Shown here piece by piece: positions 1 to 7,380 of a DNA stretch of 31,296 nt. Origin of the DNA: Colimorpha_A sp045533115 (GTDB lineage: Bacteria > Bacillota > Clostridia > Oscillospirales > CAG-272). The position numbers were made by a program, and so were the translations under genes. Location: the NCBI GenBank assembly GCA_045533115.1, contig JAZSHF010000070.1:1-31296 (forward strand), in the 5' to 3' direction. Within the stretch, counting starts at the first letter, position 1. Every line of letters begins with the position of its first letter. The notes beneath the pieces are model-generated. The model worked only from the letters and a program-made list of their open reading frames with translations. It was not told the DNA's origin and searched no databases.

Positions 1-4
1 ACTT

Positions 5-70
5 GATTCCTCCTTCGTTTTTTGGTCGTGGTTGGCAAACCCACTTCCTATTATAAACGAAGGAGGATTC
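5..70. repeat. 16-bp inverted repeat around a TTTGCCAACC box
   Basis: Bases 5-20 and 55-70 are inverted copies of each other, matching at 15 of 16 positions (core CCTCCTTCGTTT), around a 34-base centre. Read on the minus strand the centre contains TTTGCCAACC (bases 39-30), and both repeat arms contain or complement a GGAGG-like run. No protein was recognised here; the short open frames on both strands look accidental. A matching TTTGCCAACC box lies at 31258-31267. The pairing is seen directly; calling this part of a dispersed repeat family is inference. Confidence 0.6.
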
Positions 71-99
71 TTTTTCTACTCATAGCTAAAGCTTTTTGG

Positions 100-122
100 A
101 ACCACCAGCACTGCTGGTGGTT
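100..122. repeat. Hairpin CCACCAGC-N3-GCTGGTGG
   Basis: Ten bases (100-109) pair with 113-122 across a 3-base loop. A short T run follows on the plus strand, so this could act as a terminator for plus-strand transcription entering from outside the window. A very similar hairpin lies at 31183-31201. Between the two copies one stem pair changes from A-T to G-C on both sides, which keeps the fold. It probably belongs to the same element as the inverted repeat at 5-70. Confidence 0.6.
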
Positions 123-134
123 TTCGTTTACAAT

Positions 135-168
135 AAAAAGAGAAGCTGTAAAACAGCTTCTCTTTTTT
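135..168. terminator. Intrinsic terminator of the hyd operon (bidirectional)
   Basis: GAGAAGCTG (140-148) pairs perfectly with CAGCTTCTC (154-162) over a 5-base loop. There is a T run on each side when read in the respective direction. It lies just beyond the hydA stop codon on the minus strand, so it most likely ends the hydCBA transcript. Confidence 0.9.
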
Positions 169-171
169 ATA

Positions 172-1905
172 TTACTTAGTTCTCTTAACGTAAGTAGTGT
201 GGAGATCGTGATGTGCCTTATGGCCGCCGAAGCCATCGTACCACTCGCTGTAAAGTGCCTTCACAACGGGGGACTCGTGTGACTTACGGATGGACATAGC
301 AGCATCTTGATCGTAGAGCGCCTTAGCACGAACCGCCTTAAGGTCAACGGTATCACGAACGTACTGGGGCTGAATGGGCTGACCGCCGCCGTTTACACAG
401 CCACCGGGGCATCCCATGATCTCGATGAAGGTCCAGTCAGCTTCGCCGTTCTTGATCTTTTCCATAACCTGCTGAGCAGCGCCAGCGCCGCTTGCAACAG
501 CGACCTTGATATCAGCACCGTTGATATTAACGGTAGCTTCCTTGATAGACTCGGTTCCGCGAACAGCGTGGAAGTCAACGTCAAGGTTATCCTTGCCGGT
601 GAGCCAGTCGTTAGCGGTACGGAGAGCTGCCTCCATAACACCTCCGGTAGCACCGAAGATAACAGCCGCGCCGGTGTCCTCGCCGAGAGGAGAATCAAAC
701 TCTTCATCGGGAAGCATAGTGAACTTAAGACCTGCACGGTCTATCATCTTTGCAAGCTCTCTCGTCGTAAGAGCGATGTCAACGTCAGGATAGCCGGAAG
801 CGCTCTGATCGGGACGACCGATCTCGAACTTCTTAGCGGTGCAAGGCATAATGGATACGGATACGATATCCTTAGGATCGATGCCCATCTTATTTGCATA
901 GTATGTCTTGATTACCGCGCCTGCCATCTGCTGAGGAGACTTGCAGGAGGAGAGGTGATCGATGAAGTCCGGATAGTAGTACTCGCAGAACTTGACCCAA
1001 CCGGGCGAGCAGGAGGTGATCATCGGGAGAACACCGCCGTTCTTGATACGCTCAACAAGCTCGTTCGCTTCTTCTACGATAGTAAGGTCAGCAGCGAAGT
1101 CGGTATCAAATACCTTATCAAAGCCGAGACGACGGAGAGCAGATACCATCTTGCCCTCAACGTTAGTGCCGATAGGCATTCCGAAGCACTCGCCGAGAGT
1201 TGCTCTGATGGAGGGAGCGGTCTGAACGACAACGTGCTTGGTAGGATCAGCGAGCGCTGCCCATACCTTATCGGTATCATCCTTTTCAGTAAGTGCTCCG
1301 GTAGGACATACAGCTACGCACTGTCCGCAGGAGATACATGGAGTCTCGGAGAGCTTAACCTTGAATGCGGAGCCAACACTGGTGTCAATGCCTCTGTCGT
1401 TTGCACCGATAACGGAAACGTACTGTTCCTTGCATACAGCGATACAACGACGGCAAAGGATACACTTGTTGTTATCACGGACGAGGTGGGGAGTGCTTTC
1501 GTCAAGCTCATACATGGGCTTGTAGCCTTCAAATGCAGCTTCGTCTACGCCATACTCAAGGCAGAGCTTCTGAAGCTCACAGTTGGTCGAGCGGGAACAG
1601 GACAGACACTTCTTATCGTGGGTAGAAAGCATAAGCTCAAGAGTAGTCTTTCTTGCTTTCTGAACCTTTTCGGTATTGGTCTTGATTTCCATTCCCTCAG
1701 TGACAGGATATACGCAAGCGGTAACAAGTCCGCGAGCACCGGTTGCTTCTACAACGCAGATACGGCATGCACCGATCTCGTTGATCTTCTTCATATAACA
1801 AAGGGTCGGGATCTCAACGCCTGCTGCACGAGCGGCTTCGAGAATGGTAGAACCCTTGGGTACGCTTACTGCGATACCGTTAACTTTACAATTAATCATT
1901 TCCAT
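172..1905 (-). CDS. hydA: [FeFe] hydrogenase catalytic subunit HydA
   Basis: This is the 577-residue catalytic subunit of a cytoplasmic iron-only hydrogenase; it interconverts protons and H2 at the H-cluster. Visible in order: an N-terminal [2Fe-2S] ferredoxin domain (C36, C47, C50, C64), a His-ligated [4Fe-4S] motif (H96, C100, C103, C109), two [4Fe-4S] motifs (C148/C151/C154/C158 and C190/C193/C196/C200), then H-cluster motifs TSCSPGW (297-303), MPCTAKKFE (353-361) and the CPGGC motif (499-503). The length matches single-chain clostridial enzymes; the extra C-terminal ferredoxin domain of Thermotoga HydA is absent. It is the last gene after hydC and hydB, and AAGGAG lies 9 bases before the ATG. 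With HydB and HydC it should couple H2 to NAD(H) and ferredoxin, possibly by electron bifurcation; that role is inferred from the subunit set. Maturases HydEFG are not in the window. Confidence 0.95.
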   Translation of the reverse strand: MEMINCKVNGIAVSVPKGSTILEAARAAGVEIPTLCYMKKINEIGACRICVVEATGARGLVTACVYPVTEGMEIKTNTEKVQKARKTTLELMLSTHDKKCLSCSRSTNCELQKLCLEYGVDEAAFEGYKPMYELDESTPHLVRDNNKCILCRRCIAVCKEQYVSVIGANDRGIDTSVGSAFKVKLSETPCISCGQCVAVCPTGALTEKDDTDKVWAALADPTKHVVVQTAPSIRATLGECFGMPIGTNVEGKMVSALRRLGFDKVFDTDFAADLTIVEEANELVERIKNGGVLPMITSCSPGWVKFCEYYYPDFIDHLSSCKSPQQMAGAVIKTYYANKMGIDPKDIVSVSIMPCTAKKFEIGRPDQSASGYPDVDIALTTRELAKMIDRAGLKFTMLPDEEFDSPLGEDTGAAVIFGATGGVMEAALRTANDWLTGKDNLDVDFHAVRGTESIKEATVNINGADIKVAVASGAGAAQQVMEKIKNGEADWTFIEIMGCPGGCVNGGGQPIQPQYVRDTVDLKAVRAKALYDQDAAMSIRKSHESPVVKALYSEWYDGFGGHKAHHDLHTTYVKRTK

Positions 1906-1922
1906 AGCAGCGTACTCCTTTC

Positions 1923-3833
1923 TTACTTCTTGGAAATTGCTTTGATCTTCTTGCAGGAATCAAGACAAGCACCGCACTTAACGCACTTTTCGGTGTTGAT
2001 CTCGAAGGAAGCAAGCTTGTGACCGGGAGCAATGTAGTCGGTTCTGGAAATTGCATCAGCAGGACAGTTCTTAGCGCAGAGTCCGCATCCGATACACTTT
2101 TCCTTGTCGATAACAAAGTTGAGAAGGCTCTTACAAACGCCTGCGGGACACTTCTTATCTACAACGTGAGCAACGTACTCATCGCGGAAGAAACGGAGAG
2201 TCGAAAGAACAGGGTTAGGAGCAGTCTGACCAAGTCCGCAGAGGGAGTTTGCCTTTATGTAGTTACAAAGCTCTTCCATGCGGTCGATATCCTCAAGAGT
2301 TCCCTTGCCTTCAGTGATCTTGTCGAGTATCTCGAGAAGTCTCTTGATACCAACACGGCAAGGTGTACACTTACCGCAGGACTCGTCAACGGTGAACTCG
2401 AGGAAGAACTTAGCCATATCGACCATACATGTGTCCTCGTCCATTGCGATAAGTCCGCCGGAGCCGATCATACAACCAACTGCGGTGAGGTTATCGTAGT
2501 CAACGGGAGTGTCGATAAGAGATGCAGGAATACATCCGCCGGAAGGTCCACCTGCCTGAGCTGCCTTGAAGGACTTGCCGTTCGGGATACCGCCACCGAT
2601 CTCTTCTACGATTTCGCGGAGAGTAGTACCCATCGGGATCTCAACAAGACCGGTGTGCTCGATCTTACCGCCGAGAGCGAATACCTTAGTACCCTTAGCG
2701 GTGGGAGTACCCATAGAAGCAAACCATTCAGCACCGTTAAGGATGATCTGAGGAATGTTAGCGAAGGTCTCAACGTTGTTTTCAACTGTAGGCTTGCCGA
2801 ACAGACCCTTAACTGCGGGGAACGGAGGACGGGGACGGGGCTCGCCTCTGTTACCTTCGATAGAGGTCATAAGAGCGGTCTCCTCGCCGCAAACGAATGC
2901 GCCTGCGCCGAGACGGATGTCCATATCGAAATCAAACCCGGTTCCGAAAAGGTTCTTTCCGAGAAGTCCCTGCGCTCTTGCATCCTCGATTGCCTTCTGG
3001 AGACGGGTAACAGCGATCGGGTACTCAGCTCTTACGTAAACGTAACCCTGAGTTGCGCCAACTGCGTAACCTGCGATAGCCATTGCCTCGATAAGGCAGT
3101 GGGGGTCGCCCTCGAGAACCGAACGGTCCATGAACGCTCCGGGGTCACCCTCGTCGGCGTTACAAACAACGTACTTCTGATCCGCCTTGTTGGGGGCACA
3201 GAGAGCCCACTTACGACCGGTCGGGAATCCGCCGCCTCCACGTCCGCGGAGACCGGAATCTGAAACTATCTGAATAACCTCATCGGGGGTAAGCTCGGTA
3301 AGACACTTAGCAAGTGCCTGGTAACCGTCACGAGCAACGTATTCGTTTACGTCTTCGGGATCGATCACACCGCAGTTACGAAGTGCAACACGAATTTGCT
3401 TACGGTAGAAGTCGGTCTCGTTAAGAGACTTGATCTTTCCGCCCTCACCAACGGTTTCAGCGTAAAGAAGTCTTGTAACGACATTGCCGTTTACAAAGTG
3501 CTCCTTAACGATTTCGGGAATATCATCTACGTTAACCATAGAATAGAAGCTTCCCTCGGGGTAAACTATCATGATCGGGCCGAGTGCACAAAGTCCGAAG
3601 CATCCTGTCGTAACGACCTTAACTTCGTTCTCAATACCGTTTGCCGCGATCTCACGCTTAAGCGCGTCAACGATCTTAAGACTGTTGGACGAGGTACAAC
3701 CTGTACCGCCACAGACAAGAACGTTTCTCTTGTATTCGCACTTTACGGAAGCAAGCTTTTCATCACCGCGGAGAGCGATAGTATGAAGAACCTGCTCGCG
3801 AAGAGCGTTAAGTTCTGCAACTGTTTTAATCAT
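1923..3833 (-). CDS. hydB: NuoF-like hydrogenase subunit HydB
   Basis: This is the 636-residue flavoprotein subunit that links the hydrogenase to NAD(H). The N-terminus is a thioredoxin-like [2Fe-2S] domain (C41, C46, C78, C82). It is followed by the NuoF core with the glycine-rich NAD/FMN-binding run GRGGGGFPTGRKW (about 203-215), the [4Fe-4S] motif SCGKCTPCR, and a C-terminal pair of [4Fe-4S] ferredoxin motifs (CIGCGLC and CVKCGAC). This three-part layout is typical of HydB/HndC proteins in trimeric and tetrameric hydrogenases. An AGGAGG site lies 11 bases before the ATG. The gap to hydA is only 17 bases; the gap to the upstream hydC is 93 bases and holds no gene, with only a weak CG-rich inverted repeat. 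Confidence 0.95.
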   Translation of the reverse strand: MIKTVAELNALREQVLHTIALRGDEKLASVKCEYKRNVLVCGGTGCTSSNSLKIVDALKREIAANGIENEVKVVTTGCFGLCALGPIMIVYPEGSFYSMVNVDDIPEIVKEHFVNGNVVTRLLYAETVGEGGKIKSLNETDFYRKQIRVALRNCGVIDPEDVNEYVARDGYQALAKCLTELTPDEVIQIVSDSGLRGRGGGGFPTGRKWALCAPNKADQKYVVCNADEGDPGAFMDRSVLEGDPHCLIEAMAIAGYAVGATQGYVYVRAEYPIAVTRLQKAIEDARAQGLLGKNLFGTGFDFDMDIRLGAGAFVCGEETALMTSIEGNRGEPRPRPPFPAVKGLFGKPTVENNVETFANIPQIILNGAEWFASMGTPTAKGTKVFALGGKIEHTGLVEIPMGTTLREIVEEIGGGIPNGKSFKAAQAGGPSGGCIPASLIDTPVDYDNLTAVGCMIGSGGLIAMDEDTCMVDMAKFFLEFTVDESCGKCTPCRVGIKRLLEILDKITEGKGTLEDIDRMEELCNYIKANSLCGLGQTAPNPVLSTLRFFRDEYVAHVVDKKCPAGVCKSLLNFVIDKEKCIGCGLCAKNCPADAISRTDYIAPGHKLASFEINTEKCVKCGACLDSCKKIKAISKK

Positions 3834-3926
3834 CAGTGCTTATTCCTCCTAAATTAGTTGTGTACCGCGAAAGCATATATCAGTCTTGCCGGATCAGACC
3901 GAAATCAGCGCGGTTCTTAAATAAAA

Positions 3927-4421
3927 TTACTGATACTTTGCAAGGATGGTGTCAACGTCTGCGCCGGTAAGACGGCCGTAGACTTCTTCGTTGACAGTAA
4001 GAACCGGTGCAAGTCCGCACGCGCCGATGCAACGGCAAGCAGTGAGACTGAATTTTCCGTCGGCAGTACACTCCTCAGCGCCGATACCGAGCTTTTCGGA
4101 GAGCTTATCAAAGATGATACCTGCGCCCTTTACATAGCAAGCTGTACCGAGACATACCGAGATGTTATACTCACCCTTGGGGGTAAGCGAGAACTGTGCG
4201 TAGAAGGTCGATACGCCGAATACCTTTTCGATCGGAATATCCATTCCGTCGGCGATCATCTTCTGCACTTCATAAGGCAGGTAGCCGTAAATTCCCTGTG
4301 CTTCCTGCATTACAGCCATAAGCAGACTCTTATCGTGCTTGTTAGCGTTAATTACAGCTTCAAGCTTTGCTGCCTGCTCAGGCGTTCCGTTAAACGGATG
4401 ATTACTGATTTTCTTTTGCAC
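3927..4421 (-). CDS. hydC: NuoE-like hydrogenase subunit HydC
   Basis: This is the 164-residue thioredoxin-fold [2Fe-2S] subunit, first gene of the hyd operon. Four cysteines are arranged as in the NuoE family: a CLGTAC motif and the later CIGAC motif. The helical N-terminal domain carries the usual YGYLP segment. In complexes of this kind the subunit passes electrons next to the NuoF-like flavin subunit. The start is GTG with GGAGG 10 bases upstream. It shares a leader of about 100 bases with the promoter at 4527-4555. Confidence 0.93.
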   Translation of the reverse strand: MQKKISNHPFNGTPEQAAKLEAVINANKHDKSLLMAVMQEAQGIYGYLPYEVQKMIADGMDIPIEKVFGVSTFYAQFSLTPKGEYNISVCLGTACYVKGAGIIFDKLSEKLGIGAEECTADGKFSLTACRCIGACGLAPVLTVNEEVYGRLTGADVDTILAKYQ

Positions 4422-4526
4422 GTTAACTGAACCTCCATCGTTATTTTAATGTGCTTCCGGCATAAATATTTGTCGTGTCAACATAAAAATAGCCATATTT
4501 TTTCAGCATATCTTTATATCCACATT

Positions 4527-4555
4527 AGTATAACACATTCGTTAAAAATTTTCAA
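4527..4555 (-). promoter_or_regulatory. Promoter of hydCBA with a possible Rex-like operator
   Basis: On the minus strand TTGAAA (4550-4555) and TATACT (4527-4532) are 17 bases apart, a good vegetative promoter. Transcription would start near 4520, giving a leader of about 100 bases before hydC. The -35 lies inside a near-palindrome (4539-4555) whose halves TCGTTAA and TTTTCAA resemble Rex half sites, although the spacer is 3 rather than 4 bases. The promoter call is fairly firm; the Rex reading is tentative. Confidence 0.65.
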
Positions 4556-4626
4556 TAGCTTTTGACGAAAAAAAGCGCTTTTTCGATAAAAAAATAGCGA
4601 TTAATTTTTAACTTTTTTGTAGTATG

Positions 4627-4655
4627 TTGACTTAATGAGAAATATTTGATAAAAT
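4627..4655 (+). promoter_or_regulatory. Promoter of the GNAT-like/cca operon
   Basis: TTGACT (4627-4632) and TAAAAT (4650-4655) are separated by exactly 17 bases. Transcription would begin near 4662, so the first gene has a leader of about 24 bases. It points away from the hyd promoter, about 70 bases off, with an A/T-rich palindrome centred on GCGC (4566-4585) between the two. Confidence 0.75.
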
Positions 4656-4685
4656 TAGTTGATAATGAAAATAGGTGGTGTAATT

Positions 4686-5084
4686 ATGCTGATAATTAAG
4701 CCCATTGAGGATAAAGCCGAGCAAAAAGAAATAACCGCTCTTTGCGGAATAGAATTCAAGCCCGATCTTTTCGCGTACAAGGCACACGACAACGGGGTGC
4801 TTCTCGCCTGCGCTCAGTTTGATATAAGTGAAAACGGAGCGGTCATTGACTCGATGCGTCAGGTAATCGGAACTGCAGATGATTTTGAGGCTATGTTTAT
4901 CCTCGGACGTGCCGTTCTTAATTTTCTTGATCTCTGCGGTGTCATAACGGTATATTACCCCGCACCCGCAAACGAAGCCGAGGCGCGCATAGCAAGAGCA
5001 ATCGGCTTCAAGGAAACTGACGGTGTTCTGACCGCTACGCTTACCGGAATGTTTGACGCAAAATGCGACGGTCACTGTGAATAA
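4686..5084 (+). CDS. Degenerate GNAT-like acetyltransferase-fold protein
   Basis: The 132-residue protein looks like a GNAT-fold domain: a central beta segment (residues about 36-55), a helix, and a late segment ending in an IARAIGF motif like the usual end of the fold. The acetyl-CoA phosphate loop (Q/R-x-x-G-x-G/A) is not seen, so catalysis is doubtful. The C-terminus ends in a CDGHC motif that could bind a metal. The ATG at 4686 is chosen because AGGTGG lies 7 bases before it; earlier in-frame starts sit before or within that site. The last bases overlap the cca start, so translation is probably coupled. What it acts on is unknown. Confidence 0.6.
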   Translation: MLIIKPIEDKAEQKEITALCGIEFKPDLFAYKAHDNGVLLACAQFDISENGAVIDSMRQVIGTADDFEAMFILGRAVLNFLDLCGVITVYYPAPANEAEARIARAIGFKETDGVLTATLTGMFDAKCDGHCE

Positions 5085-6414
5085 CCGAATCATATTACCG
5101 CCTCAGATCGAAGCTTGCCTTTCCCTGCTGACCGACTGCGGATATTCAGCATACGTAGTAGGCGGTGCTGTTCGTGACCATATTATGGGTAGGCAAATTA
5201 ACGATTACGACGTTTGTACTAACGCGCTTCCAAGCGAGGTGAAAACGGTATTTGACGGCTTCAGGGTTATTGAAACGGGCATAAAGCACGGAACCGTTAC
5301 CGTTCTTATCGATTCCTCTCCCATAGAGATAACCACGTTCAGGACCGAGGGCACCTATTCAGACGGGCGCCATCCCGACAGCGTTGACTTTACAAGCGAC
5401 ATCGTAAAGGATTTGAGCAGACGCGATTTTACCGTAAATGCTATTGCATACTCACCGAACGTTGGATTTGTAGATCCGTTCTGCGGGATGAGTGACATAC
5501 TCTCGGGGACTATTCGTTGTGTAGGTGACCCGACTAAGCGCTTCTCCGAGGACGCACTTCGAATACTTCGTGCGCTTCGCTTCTCGTCAACTCTTGATTT
5601 TGAGATCGAAAAGGAAACCTCTGACGCCGTTTCCGCGCTGAAAGATAACCTTCATCACGTTTCAAAAGAACGCATCCGTGACGAGATGATGAAACTTATA
5701 TGCGGAAGCGGAATGCGCCGAGTAATGCACCGCTACCGTGACGTTATCGCGTTAATAATTCCCGATTTATCAAAAACGTTCGACTATGATCAGAACAATC
5801 CGCATCACGACTTCGACCTTTATACACACCTTATCAATACAGTAGCCAATCTGCCCGATGACCCTATTATTAGATTTTCAGGACTAATGCACGATATTGC
5901 GAAGCCGAACACCCAATTCAAGACTCCCGACGGCATTAGCCACTATTACGGACACGCGCATCAGAGCGCGGTTCTCGTCGAAAACATACTCCGCGGCCTG
6001 CGTTTTTCAAACGCCGAGATTAAAAAAGCCGTAACGCTCATAAGGCATCACGACGGCGTAATCGAGGAAACAGAGGCCGCTGTCGGACGCAAACTCAGTA
6101 AGCTCGGTACGGAACTGTATTTTGATCTTCTTGACTTGCAAAGAGCCAATAATGCATCTCAAAAGGCGGACGCTTCTCTTCGATACGACCATAATGAAAA
6201 TCTGAGAAGGATAGCAAACGAAATTCTGTCAAAGAAGCCCTGCCTTTCCCTGTCCGATCTTTCATTAAACGGAAACGATATGATATCTCTCGGCTATAAG
6301 GGCAAGGAAATAGGAAAAGCCCTTTCGTTTCTCTTTAACGCCGTGCTTAACGGCGAAGTCGAGAATACGAAAGAGCAGCTCATCCCGTATCTGAATATGA
6401 ATTTTAAGCGTTGA
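5077..6414 (+). CDS. cca: CCA tRNA nucleotidyltransferase with HD domain
   Basis: This enzyme adds or repairs the CCA end of tRNAs in the cytoplasm. The head domain shows GGAVRD (29-34) followed by the metal-binding DYDV aspartates (D43, D45), then RRDFTVNAIAY and the RILRALRF motif of the class II polymerase family. The C-terminal half carries an HD domain (HDIAKP, and a GHAHQS stretch after it), typical of longer bacterial CCA enzymes with phosphohydrolase activity. At about 445 residues it has normal length. GTG at 5077 is chosen because it gives an N-terminus of usual length and overlaps the upstream stop by 8 bases; TTG at 5053 is possible but adds residues inside the upstream gene. No clear ribosome site is seen. 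The 3' end overlaps the opposing Dabb gene by 11 bases. Confidence 0.93.
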   Translation: MNNRIILPPQIEACLSLLTDCGYSAYVVGGAVRDHIMGRQINDYDVCTNALPSEVKTVFDGFRVIETGIKHGTVTVLIDSSPIEITTFRTEGTYSDGRHPDSVDFTSDIVKDLSRRDFTVNAIAYSPNVGFVDPFCGMSDILSGTIRCVGDPTKRFSEDALRILRALRFSSTLDFEIEKETSDAVSALKDNLHHVSKERIRDEMMKLICGSGMRRVMHRYRDVIALIIPDLSKTFDYDQNNPHHDFDLYTHLINTVANLPDDPIIRFSGLMHDIAKPNTQFKTPDGISHYYGHAHQSAVLVENILRGLRFSNAEIKKAVTLIRHHDGVIEETEAAVGRKLSKLGTELYFDLLDLQRANNASQKADASLRYDHNENLRRIANEILSKKPCLSLSDLSLNGNDMISLGYKGKEIGKALSFLFNAVLNGEVENTKEQLIPYLNMNFKR

Positions 6415-6709
6415 AATCAAGGCAAAGACGCTGTACAGTATAGGGACGTACGAAACCGTTAGCAACGCGAACGTGCTCCGGATGATCCCTGTATACACTG
6501 AGCGCTTCAACGCTTTCCAGGGTACTGTCAAGCATCATATCGGCGTTCGAACTACTCTCGATACCGTCGATATTGATCGTCATACTGATAAGTCCCGGAA
6601 CCTTTCCGACAAGACCCTCAAGCTCTCTTTTAGCATTTACTTTTACTGTCTTCTTTTCGTCTACCGAAAGATTATCGTCAAGCTTCCATAAAATTACGTG
6701 TTTAATCAT
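6404..6709 (-). CDS. Dabb (stress-responsive A/B barrel) domain protein
   Basis: A 101-residue single-domain protein that begins MIKHVILWKL and contains the PGLISMTINID stretch and the late YRDHPEHVRV motif, all characteristic of the Dabb dimeric alpha/beta-barrel family. Members bind small molecules or act in stress responses or polyketide cyclisation; the substrate here cannot be told. An AAGGCGG site precedes the ATG. It is transcribed towards cca and their ends overlap tail to tail by 11 bases, with no terminator between them. Its promoter is at 6731-6759. Confidence 0.88.
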   Translation of the reverse strand: MIKHVILWKLDDNLSVDEKKTVKVNAKRELEGLVGKVPGLISMTINIDGIESSSNADMMLDSTLESVEALSVYRDHPEHVRVANGFVRPYTVQRLCLDFNA

Positions 6710-6730
6710 TTCTTCACCGCCTTTTAGATA

Positions 6731-6759
6731 ATTATATCAAATGATCGTAGTTTTGTCAC
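6731..6759 (-). promoter_or_regulatory. Promoter of the Dabb gene
   Basis: On the minus strand GTGACA (6754-6759) and a perfect TATAAT (6731-6736) are 17 bases apart. Transcription would begin near 6724, about 15 bases before the start codon. The -10 touches the left arm of the inverted repeat at 6735-6801. Confidence 0.7.
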
Positions 6760-6801
6760 TACTATTTTGAAATATTATGAGATAAAATTTATCATTTGAT
6801 A
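6735..6801. repeat. 11-bp perfect inverted repeat between divergent genes
   Basis: TATCAAATGAT (6735-6745) and ATCATTTGATA (6791-6801) are exact inverted copies 45 bases apart. They flank the space between the Dabb gene (minus) and the DUF5662 gene (plus), and the left arm overlaps the Dabb -10 by two bases. This could be a pair of operator half sites bridged by a regulator. No strong promoter was found for the plus-strand gene. Function is not established. Confidence 0.45.
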
Positions 6802-6828
6802 ACATTTACAGCGAGGATGCAGCATACA

Positions 6829-7359
6829 ATGATTCACCCTATTAAACATTTTAATACTATAACCAAACACAGACACAAGGTCATTCTGCACTGCTTCAAG
6901 GCAGGAATCGGTTTCCAGGGGCTTTTCCATGACCTTTCGAAATATTCTCCGTCAGAATTTATTGCGGGAGCAAAATATTATAAGGGCAATCGAAGCCCTA
7001 ATGAGGGAGAACGGGAGATCTTCGGTTATTCCCCCGCCTGGCTCCACCACAAAGGCAGGAACAAGCATCACTTTGAATATTGGAACGATTATAACCCCAA
7101 GGAACGGAGAGTTATGCCAGTCGAAATGCCGAAGAAATATATTGCGGAAATGTTCTGCGACCGAGTTGCCGCATCGAAAATATATCAAGGCAAAAAATAT
7201 ACAGACGCGTATCCGCTTGAATATTTTAACCGTGGAAAAGCAAATAGGTTCATTCATCAGAACACGTCAGATAGTCTCGAGGAGCTTCTCATAATGCTCG
7301 CCGAAAAGGGAGAAAAGGAAACCTTCAAATACATAAGAAAATGGGTAAGAGAAACTTAA
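6829..7359 (+). CDS. DUF5662 family protein
   Basis: A 176-residue cytoplasmic protein of the DUF5662 family, whose function is unknown to me. Seen in the sequence are HDLSKYSPSEF (H34-D35), paired histidines (H73-H74 and H80-H81) in a long basic and aromatic stretch, and a charged helical C-terminus. The repeated His/Asp pairs suggest an HD-like metal-binding helical fold, but this is inference. ATG at 6829 is preferred because MIHPIKHF is the expected family N-terminus; an in-frame ATG at 6817 and TTG at 6796 are alternatives, and the nearest purine-rich site (6813-6816) fits 6829 best. It converges on the large M23 gene and shares a terminator with it. Confidence 0.75.
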   Translation: MIHPIKHFNTITKHRHKVILHCFKAGIGFQGLFHDLSKYSPSEFIAGAKYYKGNRSPNEGEREIFGYSPAWLHHKGRNKHHFEYWNDYNPKERRVMPVEMPKKYIAEMFCDRVAASKIYQGKKYTDAYPLEYFNRGKANRFIHQNTSDSLEELLIMLAEKGEKETFKYIRKWVRET

Positions 7360-7380
7360 CTCCTACCCATTCTTTTATTT
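7340..7380. terminator. Shared bidirectional terminator
   Basis: AATGGGTA (7340-7347) pairs with TACCCATT (7364-7371) over a 16-base loop, with T-rich tracts on both outer sides when read outward. It lies between the convergent DUF5662 gene and the M23 gene, with its left arm inside the end of the former. It likely stops both transcripts. Confidence 0.6.

Noticed and set aside
307..2022. Long plus-strand open frame antisense to hydA (and 2019-3263 antisense to hydB)
   Set aside because: The sense frames encode clear hydrogenase subunits with all cluster motifs; the antisense frames have no recognisable domain and arise from codon bias in the sense genes.
3834..3926. Possible small gene or riboswitch between hydC and hydB
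   Set aside because: Only a weak 6-bp CG-rich inverted repeat is seen; there is no frame with a start and ribosome site.
4476..4481. Perfect TTGACA on the minus strand upstream of hydC
   Set aside because: No -10 hexamer is found 16-18 bases downstream (GGAAGC at 17); the TTGAAA/TATACT pair further upstream is better.
4566..4585. A/T-rich palindrome centred on GCGC between the hyd and cca promoters
   Set aside because: It is symmetrical, but its arms are simple A and T runs that can occur by chance in such sequence; no function assigned.
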